Notes under the pieces: model-generated | The model's database searches: none | Told to the model about the DNA's origin: nothing | What the model saw: the letters and a program-made list of their open reading frames with translations, nothing else | Translations under genes and position numbers: made by a program | Shown: piece by piece, positions 49,410 to 59,253 of the stretch | Numbering within the stretch: position 1 is the first letter of the stretch | How the letters are laid out: each line of letters starts with the position of its first letter | Assembly (NCBI GenBank): GCA_016184315.1 | Contig: JACPCU010000010.1 | Location: 1 to 64,000 of the forward strand | DNA: 64,000 nucleotides | DNA from: Nitrososphaerota archaeon | Lineage (GTDB): Archaea > Thermoproteota > Nitrososphaeria > Nitrososphaerales > JACQRY01 | Reading direction: 5' to 3'

Positions 49410-50699
49410 ATGCTTGACGTTAAGCTGGTGCGGGAGAAGCCTGACGCTGTGAGAGAGATGCTGAGGTTAAGGAAGGTGAGTTTCCACTTGGACGAATTGC
49501 TGGATCTAGATGTGAAGAGGAGGAATTTGATCACCGAGGCCCAGCAGTTGAAGACTAGGCGGAACCGTGTCTCAGAGGAGATAGCTTCCCTTAGAAAACA
49601 GGGTAAGGATAACGCATCCCAAATAGAGGAGATGAGGCAGATAGGAGACAGGATCAATCAGATCGACGGTGAGACGAAGACTGTGGAGAACTGTTTCCAA
49701 GAATTGATGTCTGCTCTACCTAATTTCATTGATACTTCCGTTCCCATTGGCGAAGGGGAGCAGGATAACGTTGAGCTGAGAAAATGGGGTGAACCCAGAG
49801 CCTTCGACTTTGAGGTTAAGGATCACATCGCTCTTGGTGAGAAGCTAGATCTGATAGATGTGGAGAGGGCTGGTAAAGTAGCTGGAGCCAGATTCTACTA
49901 TCTTAAGGGAGACCTTGTGAAGCTGAACTATGCTTTAGTCAACTTCGCCTTGGACTTCATCCGTTCAAAAGGCTACATCCTGATTCAGCCTCCATACATG
50001 TTGAGAAGGGAAGCCATTGCAGGTGCAGTGATGTTCTCAGACTTTGAGGATGTCATCTACAAAGTTGAAGGTGAGGATTTATACCTGATCGGGACTGCTG
50101 AACATGCTATAGCAGCTATGCACATGGATGAAGTTTTTTCGGCTAGTGCTCTTCCTCTTCGCTACGCTGGCGTAAGCCCCTGCTTCAGGAAGGAGGCTGG
50201 AGCTCATGGGAGGGATACTAAGGGAATCTTCAGAGTGCACCAGTTCGAAAAGGTGGAGCAGTTCATCTTCTGTAAACCTGAAGAATCATGGAAAGAACAT
50301 GAATCCCTGCTCAAAAACGCGGAGGAATTCTTCCAGGCTCTTGGGTTGCCTCATCGGGTTATGCTTCTCTGCTCCGCTGATCTTGGGAAGATTTCGGCGA
50401 AGACTTATGATCTTGAGGTTTGGCTTCCGGGGCAGGGCAAATATCGTGAAGCAGTGTCGTGCAGCAACTGCACAGATTACCAAGCGAGGAGACTTCGAGT
50501 CAAAGTGAGGGATAAGCCTCATGATGAGGCTAAGCTTACCCACACTTTGAACAGTACTCTTGTAGCAACGGAGAGAGCGTTAATAGCTATTATGGAGAAT
50601 TATCAGCAGAGGGATGGCAGCATAGATGTTCCCAGCGTATTGCAACCGTACATTGGAGACATAAAGACGATACGCGGCGAGGGAAAACATACTGCTTAA
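49410..50699 (+). CDS. serS: Seryl-tRNA synthetase
   Basis: A 429-residue class II synthetase of the standard (bacterial/eukaryal-like) SerRS type, not the rare methanogen form. The N-terminal coiled coil (LDLDVKRRNLITEAQQLKTRRNRVSEEI) holds the tRNA extra arm. Motif 2 is SPCFRKEAGAHGRDTKGIFRVHQFEK, and motif 3 is near LNSTLVATERALIAIMENYQ. It charges tRNA-Ser. It follows pcc1 by 10 bases. Confidence 0.95.
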   Translation: MLDVKLVREKPDAVREMLRLRKVSFHLDELLDLDVKRRNLITEAQQLKTRRNRVSEEIASLRKQGKDNASQIEEMRQIGDRINQIDGETKTVENCFQELMSALPNFIDTSVPIGEGEQDNVELRKWGEPRAFDFEVKDHIALGEKLDLIDVERAGKVAGARFYYLKGDLVKLNYALVNFALDFIRSKGYILIQPPYMLRREAIAGAVMFSDFEDVIYKVEGEDLYLIGTAEHAIAAMHMDEVFSASALPLRYAGVSPCFRKEAGAHGRDTKGIFRVHQFEKVEQFIFCKPEESWKEHESLLKNAEEFFQALGLPHRVMLLCSADLGKISAKTYDLEVWLPGQGKYREAVSCSNCTDYQARRLRVKVRDKPHDEAKLTHTLNSTLVATERALIAIMENYQQRDGSIDVPSVLQPYIGDIKTIRGEGKHTA

Positions 50700-50732
50700 A
50701 TTGCCCATGTATTTTTTACGGTGCGTCAAACA

Positions 50733-51437
50733 ATGCCCGCAAGGAGCACTAAGGTCAGGGATCGGTGGCGAGAAAAGGCTTGGGTAGTGGTGGAAGCGCC
50801 ATCCGTGTTCAACAGGATGCCTGTAGCATACATACCCGTCACCGACAAGGATCGTGCAGCTGGAAGAGTAATTGAGACGACTCTGTTCGACATTATGAAG
50901 CAGGATCCTCAGCAAATAGCCCAGAAGCTCTACTTCCAAGTAGCTGGGATTGAGGGCAATACTGCCAAGACTGTTCTCAAAAGCTACGAGTATTCCCGTG
51001 AGTATCTGAGGAGCCTTGTGCGCAGAGGCAGTAGCATGGTGAACTACATTAACGATTACACCACCAAAGATGGTTGCGTGGTCAGGATTTACACAGTGGT
51101 TCTAACCGTGGGCAGGCTCAACTCTTCTAGGAAGCATGCTGTCAGAATGGCTGTTGACCATGTTCTCAAAGAGAAGGCTTCAAACCTAACGTACCAGTAT
51201 TTCGCGCATGAAGTCATCTTGGGGAAGACTGCTTCAGAGATCTATGATGAGGCTAAGAAGGTTGTTCAGCTCAGACATGCAGGAGTGAGGAAGACGAAGC
51301 TGATCAAGCTGGGCGAATCCGTGTCAGATGAACCTATGGAGCTCCCAGCTGCAGTCGAAGAGGAAGCAGCTGGAGAAGGAGATGAAGAACTGGAAGACAC
51401 GGATGAAGAGAAGGAAGCAGCTCCAGCTGCAGCCTAG
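50733..51437 (+). CDS. rps3ae: 30S ribosomal protein S3Ae
   Basis: About 234 residues of S3Ae (eukaryal S1A/S3a): RDRWREKAWVVVEAPSVFNRMPVAYIPVTD, TLFDIMKQDPQQIAQKLYFQV, SLVRRGSSMVNYINDYTTKDG and IYDEAKKVVQLRHAGVRKTKL. The acidic tail (EEEAAGEGDEELEDTDEEKE) extends beyond the usual core. ATG at 50733 is preferred; GTG at 50721 is a second option. The four-base overlap with the opposing ychF-like gene's end makes the two convergent. Confidence 0.93.
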   Translation: MPARSTKVRDRWREKAWVVVEAPSVFNRMPVAYIPVTDKDRAAGRVIETTLFDIMKQDPQQIAQKLYFQVAGIEGNTAKTVLKSYEYSREYLRSLVRRGSSMVNYINDYTTKDGCVVRIYTVVLTVGRLNSSRKHAVRMAVDHVLKEKASNLTYQYFAHEVILGKTASEIYDEAKKVVQLRHAGVRKTKLIKLGESVSDEPMELPAAVEEEAAGEGDEELEDTDEEKEAAPAAA

Positions 51438-52636
51438 CCTCTCCTACCCGTGGCCACAATCTTCACAACATCAGAGTCCTGCATCTCATAGTCAGCCCCT
51501 AGTCTTACACCTGTCTTAGCGTTGAGAGCGTAGAGGAAGGTTCTTCCGAGCTCGCTGTGAACCTTAGACGCCAAATCCTTGGCTGTGCTACCTTTCTTCA
51601 CCACATATGCGTCAGGAAGTACATTACCCTTCCTGTCCGAAAGCTTGTTTTCATCCTCCACAGGGTAAACCACTATGCCTCCCCACAAATCTAAGTACGC
51701 CGAGTTGATAGCCTGTTGAACCCCCGTTGAGCCCCAAGAATTCAAGACCTTTTCCGAGACCAGATCCAAGGCTTTCCGTTGCTCAGTCTTCAAACCAGCC
51801 TCATCGTTGACGGTGAAGGAGGAATCACCAGGCAGATACTTGATCAAGCCTCTCTGAGAAGCTCTTCTGAGTAGAAGTTCAGCTTCAGCAGCGCAGGGAA
51901 TGACCTTTCTAACAGCCTTCAGCCTTCCAATATTCTTGAGAGATGAAGGCAGATCAGCCTTGTTCGCAGCTATGAGCGCAGGCTTGGACGCCTCCCTCAA
52001 ACTCTGAGAGAAGTTGGATAGATCTTCATTACTCCAGCCTGTAGGTCTATCCGCCTTCAACCCCATCTTTTGAATCACGCCAAGAATATCGTTCTCGCCT
52101 ATCGATAAGCCAGACAGACGCTCAGTAAGGATCGTTATCAGCTTACCTGCCCTAGACTCAGCTGTTCTAGCGATGCGAGCCCAATCCTTCTGCAATATGC
52201 TTTGAAGCCACAAGTCGAACTCTCTTTCAACAAACTCTATGTCCTGCATAGGGTCAGAGTCCCCTGAAGGACAGGGCCTACCCTCTTGATCTGTCAACCC
52301 TGATGCGTCAACCACATGGATCAAAACATCTGCCTGCCTGAGATCGTCGAGAAACTTGTTTCCCAAACCCCTTCCCTCCGAAGCGCCGGGGACGAGTCCT
52401 GCAACATCTACAAGCTTGACAGGTATGAGCCTGTTATGATCGATGCACAGAGAGTTGACGGGATTGTCTTTCACATCAAGGGTCTTGCAGACACATGGCA
52501 CTCTGAGGTATGCCACGCCAAAATTAGGCTCGACAGTGGTGAAAGGGTAGTTGGCCATAGGGGCGCTGAGGAGTGTTGCAGCGTTGAAGAAGGTGGACTT
52601 CCCGGTGTTGGGTTTGCCGATTATCCCTGTGATCAT
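51434..52636 (-). CDS. YchF/OBG-family GTPase
   Basis: About 400 residues of the translation-associated YchF-like group. G1 is [17 protein letters not shown]3 is [36 protein letters not shown]4 is ANKADLP, and the C-terminal TGS region includes [26 protein letters not shown] and the ending [19 protein letters not shown]. It binds ribosomes and hydrolyses GTP or ATP. ATG at 52636 ([10 protein letters not shown]) fits family starts; the track's 52681 adds 15 non-conserved residues. Confidence 0.88.
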   Translation of the reverse strand: MITGIIGKPNTGKSTFFNAATLLSAPMANYPFTTVEPNFGVAYLRVPCVCKTLDVKDNPVNSLCIDHNRLIPVKLVDVAGLVPGASEGRGLGNKFLDDLRQADVLIHVVDASGLTDQEGRPCPSGDSDPMQDIEFVEREFDLWLQSILQKDWARIARTAESRAGKLITILTERLSGLSIGENDILGVIQKMGLKADRPTGWSNEDLSNFSQSLREASKPALIAANKADLPSSLKNIGRLKAVRKVIPCAAEAELLLRRASQRGLIKYLPGDSSFTVNDEAGLKTEQRKALDLVSEKVLNSWGSTGVQQAINSAYLDLWGGIVVYPVEDENKLSDRKGNVLPDAYVVKKGSTAKDLASKVHSELGRTFLYALNAKTGVRLGADYEMQDSDVVKIVATGRRG

Positions 52637-52727
52637 CCAAGCCGTGATCAGAAGATTCCCCGCTATAAAGCCAACACGCAAATCTGAGCCTATCTCAAAA
52701 CATACCTGCCTTACACGCGTAGAAAGG

Positions 52728-52912
52728 AGCCCCCACCCCTACACCACCGCAAACAACCCAGCAAACACCACCCCGTCAAACCACCCCGCAGCAACCAGAA
52801 AACACCCCCAACAAAACAAAAACAGCCGAAACCAAACCCCGAACCAATAAAAACCCCCCTAGGAGACAACCCCCAACACACACGCACAAGCCACCCAGCA
52901 AAAACAAAAGTC
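52728..52912. other. Intergenic tract, almost only A and C on the + strand
   Basis: About 185 bases between the ychF-like gene and the serA-like gene with runs such as ACACCACCCCGTCAAACCAC and AAAACACCCCCAACAAAAC. T is nearly absent and G scarce. A minus-strand ORF across it (52711-53058) is low-complexity and not credible. A TATA-like GTTATAAC at about 52939 follows and probably serves the serA-like gene. Confidence 0.6.
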
Positions 52913-52966
52913 TTGAGATAGATTCTCTGCGGGGAACCGTTATAACCACGTCGCCAAATGCTCTGA

Positions 52967-53905
52967 GTGAGAAAGGAGTTGGGCTTCAAAGCACTGGTCT
53001 GCGACACCGTTGCGGAAACAGGTTTGAAAGCGTTAAAGGAAGCAGGTTTCGAAGTCAACTACAAGCCAGAGATCTCAGAGCAGGACTTAGCGGAGACTGT
53101 AGGTGACTACGATGTTTTAGTGGTTAGAAGCAGAACACGAGTCACGAAGGAAATCATTGATACAGCGAAGAAGCTGAAGGCTGTTGGGAGAGCAGGCTCG
53201 GGGGTTGACAACATTGATGTGAAGGCTGCTCAGGCTAAGGGAATAGCGGTGGTGAATTCTCCAGAGGCTCTTACAAACGGCGTAGCAGAACTGGTCATCG
53301 GGCTTATGATTTCAGCGGCGAGAGGGATTCCGAAGGCCGATGCAGCTGTTAGGAGAGGTGAGTGGCCCAAGCAAGGCATAATGGGCACAGAGCTCAGAGG
53401 TAAGACTCTTGGAATAGTCGGGATGGGTAAGATAGGTCTTAGATTAGCGAAGTTCGCCAACGTTTTCGACATGAAGATCTTGGGTTATGACGTTGTTAAG
53501 ATCGATGAAAAGATTCTTGCAGAGGTAGGCGCCAAGATCGTTGATTTAGACTCTCTTCTTAGAGAATCAGATTTCGTTTCGATACATGTGCCCCTGCTCA
53601 CTGAGACACGGCAGATGATCAACGCTTACAAGATAGGGTTAATGAAGAGCTCAGCCTTCCTCATCAACACCTCTCGAGGAAAAGTCATCGATGAAAATGC
53701 TCTATACGAAACGTTGAGCCAGAAGAAGATCCGGGGAGCGGCTCTTGACGTGTTTGAAAGTGAGCCTCCCGTCGGAAGCAAGATAATCACCTTGCCCAAC
53801 GTGATCTGCACGCCACACATAGGCTCACAGACCGTTGAATCTCAAGACTTGACGACTACTTTGCTGGCGGAGAAACTTATTGACGCTCTGAAAAGACATG
53901 GATAA
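52967..53905 (+). CDS. D-3-phosphoglycerate dehydrogenase-like 2-hydroxyacid dehydrogenase
   Basis: A 312-residue D-2-hydroxyacid dehydrogenase. NAD-binding motif GKTLGIVGMGKIGLRLAKFA, catalytic Arg in INTSRGKVIDENAL, Glu in DVFESEPP, and His in NVICTPHIGSQT. VGRAGSGVDNIDVKAAQAKGIAVVN is typical of SerA. The ACT regulatory domain is absent, as in short archaeal forms. It would make 3-phosphohydroxypyruvate for serine synthesis, although glyoxylate or hydroxypyruvate reductase activity is possible. GTG at 52967 lies about 27 bases from a TATA-like box, so probably leaderless. Confidence 0.85.
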   Translation: MRKELGFKALVCDTVAETGLKALKEAGFEVNYKPEISEQDLAETVGDYDVLVVRSRTRVTKEIIDTAKKLKAVGRAGSGVDNIDVKAAQAKGIAVVNSPEALTNGVAELVIGLMISAARGIPKADAAVRRGEWPKQGIMGTELRGKTLGIVGMGKIGLRLAKFANVFDMKILGYDVVKIDEKILAEVGAKIVDLDSLLRESDFVSIHVPLLTETRQMINAYKIGLMKSSAFLINTSRGKVIDENALYETLSQKKIRGAALDVFESEPPVGSKIITLPNVICTPHIGSQTVESQDLTTTLLAEKLIDALKRHG

Positions 53906-53940
53906 CTTTAAGAAGCATACTTCATAGGAAGTGCGATCCC

Positions 53941-54399
53941 ATGTACCGATACATCAACGAAGCTTGGAGGAAGCAGTGGAATGACAACGCTGCACAAACA
54001 AGAAACAGATTAGTATCCTGGCGCCGAGGCCCCACCATTGTCCGTGAAGAAAGACCCATGAGGCTTGATAGGGCAAGGGCCGTAGGCTACAAGGCTAAGC
54101 AGGGATTCGTCGCCGTAAGAATCAGGGTTTCAAGGGGAGGCATGAGGAGAGAGAGACCACGCTCAGGTCGAAGACCCAAGCATATGGGTGTACTGAGGAT
54201 CAAGTCTTCTGTGAATACTAGGATAGTAGCTGAGAACAGGGTGGCGAAGAGATACCCGAATCTGAAGGCTTTGAACTCATACGTGCTTTACCGGGACGGG
54301 AAATACGCGTGGTACGAAGTTATACTGGTGGATCCGCAGCATCCAGCCATCCAGAGTGACAAAGATCTTAGGTGGCTCACGGCAAGCGTCGCTGCGTAA
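53941..54399 (+). CDS. rpl15e: 50S ribosomal protein L15e
   Basis: A 152-residue, very basic protein: WRRGPTIVREERPMRLDRARAVGYKAKQGFVAVRIRVSRGGMRRERP and GRRPKHMGVLRIKSSVNTRIVAENRVAKRYPNLKALNSYVLYRDGKYAWYEVILVDP, matching archaeal L15e throughout. It follows the serA-like gene and converges with the reductase gene, two bases apart. Confidence 0.95.
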   Translation: MYRYINEAWRKQWNDNAAQTRNRLVSWRRGPTIVREERPMRLDRARAVGYKAKQGFVAVRIRVSRGGMRRERPRSGRRPKHMGVLRIKSSVNTRIVAENRVAKRYPNLKALNSYVLYRDGKYAWYEVILVDPQHPAIQSDKDLRWLTASVAA

Positions 54400-54400
54400 C

Positions 54401-55411
54401 CTAGAAACGTTTCTCGCTGCTGTGTCCGGGAAAGACCTGTGACTTGGGGTCAACGTAGTTTTTCGCTCGGTTGACAGCTATAGTGGCCTGAGCAAAGCCC
54501 GTAGCGATAAGGTTAAGCTTAGTTGTCCCGGTCTGAACAGCTATGTCTCCTGCGGCAAATATGCCTTGCACCCCAGTCTCCATTAGACCGTTGATCTTGA
54601 TCATGTTGTTCTCGAAGGGAAGCCCCCAGTTGGCTACGGGTGAAAGATCTGCAGTTACTCCTATTCCTATCAGAACAGTATCAGCTGGTATTGTTTCCTC
54701 TTCGCTGGTCTTGTTGTTGAAGACTTTGACTGCTTGGACACTGTTTTCGCCTGCCACTTCTCTGAGCTCGCAGGGAATCTTGACCTCCACATTTGAGTGG
54801 AAGAGCTCTATGAGGCTGCTCTCCTTGGCGCGGAAGGTGCCGCTTCTATGAATCAGTGTTACTTTGCTGGCCCAGTCTTTCAATGTGAGTGCCCAGCTCA
54901 CTGCGGTGTCCCCTCCACCTACTATGATGACTCTTTTTCCTCGGAAGTCGCCTTCGTGTTCCACATGGTAGTGGACCCCTCTGCCCTCCAGCCGGTTCGC
55001 GCTGGGGATGTCGAGTTTGTTGATGGAGATAGCTCCAGCTCCTATGCATATTACGACTGACTTAGATATGTGCACCGCGTTATCAGTCTCCAGCCGCATC
55101 AAGGAGTCTTGGCGAGTCAAGCCTATGACTTTCTCGTTCATGACCATCTTAGGCTTGAACTGTGACGCCTGCTCCACAAGATGCTTAACCAGTTCCTTGG
55201 CGAGGAGCCTCGGGTAGCCGGGTATGTCGTAGATGAACATGTCCGGGTAGAGCACACTGAGCTGCCCTCCGGGCTCGCTTCTAGCGTCTATGATCTTGGT
55301 CTTCATGTTTCGGATTCCGGCGTAGAAGGCGCCGAAGAGGCCTGCGGGACCAGCGCCGATGATCGTAATGTCGTAGACATCGTTGTCGACGGGTTTCTGC
55401 GAACTCTCCAT
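54401..55411 (-). CDS. Ferredoxin-NADP+ reductase, thioredoxin-reductase-like
   Basis: A 336-residue flavoprotein with FAD motif TIIGAGPAGLFGAFYAGIRNMKTKIIDA, an NAD(P)H motif VIIVGGGDTAVSWALTL and the second FAD motif GIFAAGDIAVQTGTTKLNLIATGFAQA. The redox CxxC of thioredoxin reductase is absent, which with the C-terminal extension (KNYVDPKSQVFPGHSSEKRF) places it with type-2 ferredoxin-NADP+ reductases. It would move electrons between ferredoxin and NADPH. Start is ATG at 55411. Confidence 0.85.
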   Translation of the reverse strand: MESSQKPVDNDVYDITIIGAGPAGLFGAFYAGIRNMKTKIIDARSEPGGQLSVLYPDMFIYDIPGYPRLLAKELVKHLVEQASQFKPKMVMNEKVIGLTRQDSLMRLETDNAVHISKSVVICIGAGAISINKLDIPSANRLEGRGVHYHVEHEGDFRGKRVIIVGGGDTAVSWALTLKDWASKVTLIHRSGTFRAKESSLIELFHSNVEVKIPCELREVAGENSVQAVKVFNNKTSEEETIPADTVLIGIGVTADLSPVANWGLPFENNMIKINGLMETGVQGIFAAGDIAVQTGTTKLNLIATGFAQATIAVNRAKNYVDPKSQVFPGHSSEKRF

Positions 55412-55497
55412 CTACCTCTGACCACTCGCTCTAAAAGAAGCGTGATTGCTACGGTATAAACCTGACTAGGTGAAGCGTAGAATGGCTCCTCATCCGG

Positions 55498-55860
55498 TTA
55501 AAGCAGCTTCAGGTCCCCTGTCAACGGGTCGAGCTCATCTGAAGGAGCAGGGCCGATGCCCATGCAGGTAACCGTGGAAGGAGGGAGCTGAGTAAGACCA
55601 CGATCCTCTATGAGCGCAACGGGAAGCCTTTTCTGTTCAGCTCTGCGTTTCAGCTCCAATAACTCTTCAAGGGAGCTGACTTTCACAGCTATCTTAGCTT
55701 GACCTTCTTGGAGCCATCGGTCAAACCACTCTCTCTTCCTACTTCTAGCCTCTTCAGCTGCAGCCAAAGCTGCATGGGCTACTTGGACAGCAGTCTTGCC
55801 TCTACCCATCTTGAGGTCACCTCTGACGACGATTACCTGTTTGAACCTGAACTCGGACAT
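55498..55860 (-). CDS. pth2: Peptidyl-tRNA hydrolase, archaeal type
   Basis: A 120-residue Pth2: FKQVIVVRGDLKMGRGKTAVQVAHAALAAAEEARSRKREWFDRWLQEGQAKIAVKV and VALIEDRGLTQLPPSTVTCMGIGPAPSDELDPLTGDLKLL. The catalytic-region residues of the DLKMGRGK and GLTQLPP motifs are present. It frees tRNA from stalled peptidyl-tRNA. Confidence 0.95.
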   Translation of the reverse strand: MSEFRFKQVIVVRGDLKMGRGKTAVQVAHAALAAAEEARSRKREWFDRWLQEGQAKIAVKVSSLEELLELKRRAEQKRLPVALIEDRGLTQLPPSTVTCMGIGPAPSDELDPLTGDLKLL

Positions 55861-55937
55861 CTCCTAGAGCAATAGTGTTAAATCTACATCTTGAATAAGT
55901 CTTCCGCCTTCCATTTCAGTAAGCGGTGCCCATAGCC

Positions 55938-57101
55938 ATGCAGCCGGATCTCGATGTCATCATAATAGGGGGAGGAGTCTCAGGACTAATCTCTGCGAGA
56001 GAACTCTCTAAACGAGGCTACTCAGTCAAACTGTTTGAGGAAGACTTGGAGATCGGTGTCCCCGAACATTGCGACGGTATGGTCAGCGCCAAAGGACTGA
56101 GTGAACTGGGCGTCATACCGAGCAGTAGAAGCCTAGAAAACGAGATACGGCGAGCAATTCTACACTCACCTAGTGGTTTTACACTGGAGATCAACGCGGA
56201 TAAACAGGGAACAGTAGTGTTGGATCGCAGCGTCTTCGATCGAGAGTTAGCCGTCTACGCGTCTAGATCTGGGACGGACATCCAGCTGGGGAAGAGGGTG
56301 GAAACAGTGAAAGAGGAGGAAAGCATTGTTCGAGCAGCAGTAAACAGCGGGACGTTGACTGCAAGATACGTTGTCGACGCCAGGGGATGCGCAGCGTCAG
56401 CAAACCGGTGGAGGGGCAGACTGCTGCAGGCAGCAAAGTATGAGGTTCAGGGCAAATGGTTTGATAGAGATGCTGTTGAACTCTTCTTCGATCAGAATGT
56501 TTCCCCTGGGTTCTTCACTTGGGTCATTCCTATTGGTGATGATCAGGCGAAGGTGGGGGTGGCAGGGTCAACTATCAATCCATTCAAAGTCTTGGATAAG
56601 TTTCTTGAGAAAAGGTCGTCTAAGGTGTTGAAGAAGGTTGCTGCGCCAATAGTGGTGGGAGGACCCGCGCCACACTTTTCCTTATCAAGGGTTGTTTCTG
56701 TGGGTGATGCAGCTGGGCAGGCCAAGCCTACTACGGGAGGGGGTATCTACACTGGGGGCATGGGTGGTCTTTTAGCTGGGAAAGCTTTGGCGGATTGCCT
56801 TGACGCTGGTGACGGTAGGCGTCTAGAGAAGTATGAAGAGACTTGGGTGAAGATGTTCGGTAAGGAGTTCAAAGCGATGGTGAGAGTTAGGAGGATGCTT
56901 GGAGGGTTGAGCAACAAGCGTGTGGATGAGCTGTTCAAGGCTGTTGGTGGATCAGGTCTATTGGAGAAAGTGTCTCCTCAGGGGGACTTCGACTTTCACT
57001 CAAGGGCTATTTTGAAGGCTTTGGGGTTTGAGGGGGCGTTGAAGATTGTGGGAGAAGCTGCTGTGTCAGAGTTGCGGAGCCTTTTTTCTGGAAAAATCTG
57101 A
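55938..57101 (+). CDS. Geranylgeranyl reductase family flavoprotein
   Basis: About 387 residues: FAD motif VIIIGGGVSGLISARELSKRGYSVKLFEE, EHCDGMVSAKGLSELGV (the Cys-containing segment of the family), and VVSVGDAAGQAKPTTGGGIYTGGMGG. It resembles archaeal digeranylgeranylglycerophospholipid reductases that saturate the isoprenoid chains of membrane lipids. A paralogue acting on another isoprenoid cannot be excluded. ATG at 55938 is preferred over GTG at 55926. Confidence 0.82.
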   Translation: MQPDLDVIIIGGGVSGLISARELSKRGYSVKLFEEDLEIGVPEHCDGMVSAKGLSELGVIPSSRSLENEIRRAILHSPSGFTLEINADKQGTVVLDRSVFDRELAVYASRSGTDIQLGKRVETVKEEESIVRAAVNSGTLTARYVVDARGCAASANRWRGRLLQAAKYEVQGKWFDRDAVELFFDQNVSPGFFTWVIPIGDDQAKVGVAGSTINPFKVLDKFLEKRSSKVLKKVAAPIVVGGPAPHFSLSRVVSVGDAAGQAKPTTGGGIYTGGMGGLLAGKALADCLDAGDGRRLEKYEETWVKMFGKEFKAMVRVRRMLGGLSNKRVDELFKAVGGSGLLEKVSPQGDFDFHSRAILKALGFEGALKIVGEAAVSELRSLFSGKI

Positions 57102-57186
57102 TGCTAGCTTTGCAGTCAAAGCAGTTTTGCTGCGCTAGTTCAGGATATCTGAACCGAGGTTCTGTGTAAGACAGTGAACAAAACGG

Positions 57187-57194
57187 TTTATATG
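57187..57194 (+). promoter_or_regulatory. TATA box of the membrane protein gene at 57226
   Basis: AAACGGTTTATATG, a good BRE/TATA match, lies about 35 bases before the TTG start at 57226. Confidence 0.45.
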
Positions 57195-57225
57195 TTTCAT
57201 GATGAGTTAGGGGTGGTAGGCTACA

Positions 57226-58272
57226 TTGGCCTTCGGCGTCGAGCTGACTGAGCTTATTCTCTTGACTATGACCATAACTACTGCGATAGTAGCCATCGGT
57301 ATCCTTCTTGACGTCTCATCTAGGAAGCACAGAAGTAGGTATGGTCGCGCGGTGAAATACCTATTTGCCGTTGGCGCCATTCTTGGAGTAGCATTACCTT
57401 GGAATGAACAGGTCGGGTTAGTGGCCTCCCTAGTTGTCAGTGTGCTTCTACTGTTCCTGTCATTCGGCTATTATCTGATTGGAGGTAGGGTCAACACCTT
57501 CAAGTTTCTTTATTCAGCGTGGACTCCTCGTGACCGCATCCGAGACTGGTTTCTTTACTTCTCTATTGTCACTGGTGTCATAGGAATAGTTTCAACGGTG
57601 CTCTCTGTGGTGATTCCGCCTTTTCTTTCCTTTGCAATGAGTCCGTTTATCCCAGTGGCTTTTGACTCTGTTTCTGTTCTATCCGCCCTGATGGAGTTCA
57701 CCATCTATGTTCCGCCCCATCATAATATACTTGCCTTGGTCTACAACTTTGTCTTGCATTCCAATATGTCTCTGAACAGGGGAGAACCTTATGTTGAAGA
57801 CCTCGATTTTCGAGCTCTAACTGAGGGCACCACTTTCACTAGTTTTGATGTTAGGGACGTGATGGAGGTCTTGGTGACTAGAGGTTTCGCGTCGAAGATT
57901 TCGCCAACGCCTCTAGGCAAAGTGGGTTTCAGTTTGAATGAGCAGGGAATGAAGTATCTGCAGGCAGTTTGGAGTGAAACATACTCGTTGTTTGTCAGGG
58001 AAAAGGATGGGATCGAGTCTGAAATCACGTATTTGTATGAGAGATTAAGGTTGTCACCAGAGATTGGCAAGGACGTGTCGAAGTCGGCAAATCAGAAGAT
58101 CGAAGCGCTTCGCAGGCGTATTCTTCAGTTAACCGATGATTACGGTCTTATGGCTGAACAGTCTTGGCAGGATCGTCTAAACCAGAGACTGTCAGAATTG
58201 GAGCTGAGCTTGTCTAACAAGGCAGAGACTGTCGAGCGGGTGGATTCCGGATCATTGAAGCAAAATCAATGA
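57226..58272 (+). CDS. Membrane protein with C-terminal coiled coil, unknown function
   Basis: A 348-residue protein. Four or five helices occupy the first 165 residues, followed by a winged-helix-like region (DVRDVMEVLVTRGFASKISPTPLGKVGFSLNEQGMKYL) and a long charged coiled-coil end (SANQKIEALRRRILQLTDDYGLM, LNQRLSELELSLSNKAE). It is not a family I can name. The cytosolic part may sense or bind DNA or a partner. Start is TTG at 57226, preceded by a clear promoter. Confidence 0.6.
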   Translation: MAFGVELTELILLTMTITTAIVAIGILLDVSSRKHRSRYGRAVKYLFAVGAILGVALPWNEQVGLVASLVVSVLLLFLSFGYYLIGGRVNTFKFLYSAWTPRDRIRDWFLYFSIVTGVIGIVSTVLSVVIPPFLSFAMSPFIPVAFDSVSVLSALMEFTIYVPPHHNILALVYNFVLHSNMSLNRGEPYVEDLDFRALTEGTTFTSFDVRDVMEVLVTRGFASKISPTPLGKVGFSLNEQGMKYLQAVWSETYSLFVREKDGIESEITYLYERLRLSPEIGKDVSKSANQKIEALRRRILQLTDDYGLMAEQSWQDRLNQRLSELELSLSNKAETVERVDSGSLKQNQ

Positions 58273-58399
58273 AGACTGATCTCGATCGTGCACGCTTCTG
58301 TCAAGATGTTCCGCTAAAAGTTCTCCTTTGTGTAGCTGCATAGGGTTGACTGTCGGGATGTTTCCGCGAGCTTTAAGAGCTATTGGCAGTTGAGTTTCT

Positions 58400-59251
58400 G
58401 TGGGAATGAGTCCTCTGGTCTTCCTTTTGCTTGTTTTTTTGGTTTCGATAGCGGCGGGGTTCCTCGGCTCACTTTTGGGTCTCGGCGGGGGAGTGATCGT
58501 AATACCTGTGTTGACACTGTTGTTTGATGTGGATATTCGCTTAGCTATTGGAGCAAGCATAGTCTCGGTCATAGCTACGTCTAGTGGAGCAGCTGCAGCA
58601 TATGTGAGGGAGAAGATTACTAACATAAGGATCGGAATGTTTCTTGAGATAGCTACCACTATAGGCGCTGTTACGGGAGCCGTATTGGCTGCTTTAGTTC
58701 ATGCAGAAATGCTCTTCACAGTGTTCGGTGTTATTCTGGTTCTTTCTGTGATACCGTTGCTTAGGAAGATAAGTGGAGAACAAAACGTCAACACTGTTGG
58801 AGATCGCTGGGCTCAGAGTCTTGGGCTTGCAGGTCGTTATTACGATCAATCTCTTGGAAAAGAGGTCGAGTACAGAGCAGATAGAACTCCTTTAGGGTTT
58901 GGAATGATGTATGTTGCTGGCCTCATTTCCGGGTTGCTGGGAATAGGCAGTGGCCCCTTCAAGGTTCTTGCCATGGATTTAGGTATGCGTCTACCGGTGA
59001 AGGTTTCGAGTGCGACGAGCAACTTCATGATCGGTGTTACCGCGGCTGCAAGTGCGGGAATCTACTTTCTGAGAGGAGATGTGAATCCCTTTGTAGCTGC
59101 TCCGGTTGCACTCGGAGTTTTGTTGGGAGCCTCTGTGGGTGCACGTTGGCTTCCGAGGGTGAGGAATAACCTGATCAGAGGAGTATTCGCAGTGGTTTTG
59201 GTTGCGGTGGCTCTTCAGATGATTATACGGGGTGCTGGGGTGGGAGTCTAG
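58400..59251 (+). CDS. TSUP (TauE/SafE) family transporter
   Basis: A 283-residue permease with about eight helices in two repeats. GFLGSLLGLGGGVIVIPVLTLLFDVDIRLAIGASIVSVIATSSGAAAAYV and AGLISGLLGIGSGPFKVLAMDLGMRLPVKVSSATSNFMIGVTAAAS are the family repeats. Members export sulphite, sulphonates or other anions. Start GTG at 58400 or ATG two codons later. Paired with the DUF1634 gene two bases downstream, a common arrangement. Confidence 0.85.
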   Translation: MGMSPLVFLLLVFLVSIAAGFLGSLLGLGGGVIVIPVLTLLFDVDIRLAIGASIVSVIATSSGAAAAYVREKITNIRIGMFLEIATTIGAVTGAVLAALVHAEMLFTVFGVILVLSVIPLLRKISGEQNVNTVGDRWAQSLGLAGRYYDQSLGKEVEYRADRTPLGFGMMYVAGLISGLLGIGSGPFKVLAMDLGMRLPVKVSSATSNFMIGVTAAASAGIYFLRGDVNPFVAAPVALGVLLGASVGARWLPRVRNNLIRGVFAVVLVAVALQMIIRGAGVGV

Positions 59252-59253
59252 GA

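Noticed and set aside
52711-53058. Minus-strand ORF over the A/C tract
   Set aside because: Gly/Val/Trp/Leu-rich translation of a simple-composition stretch, overlapping the start of the serA-like gene.
54401-55411. Thioredoxin reductase
   Set aside because: The active-site CxxC is absent; ferredoxin-NADP+ reductase fits better.
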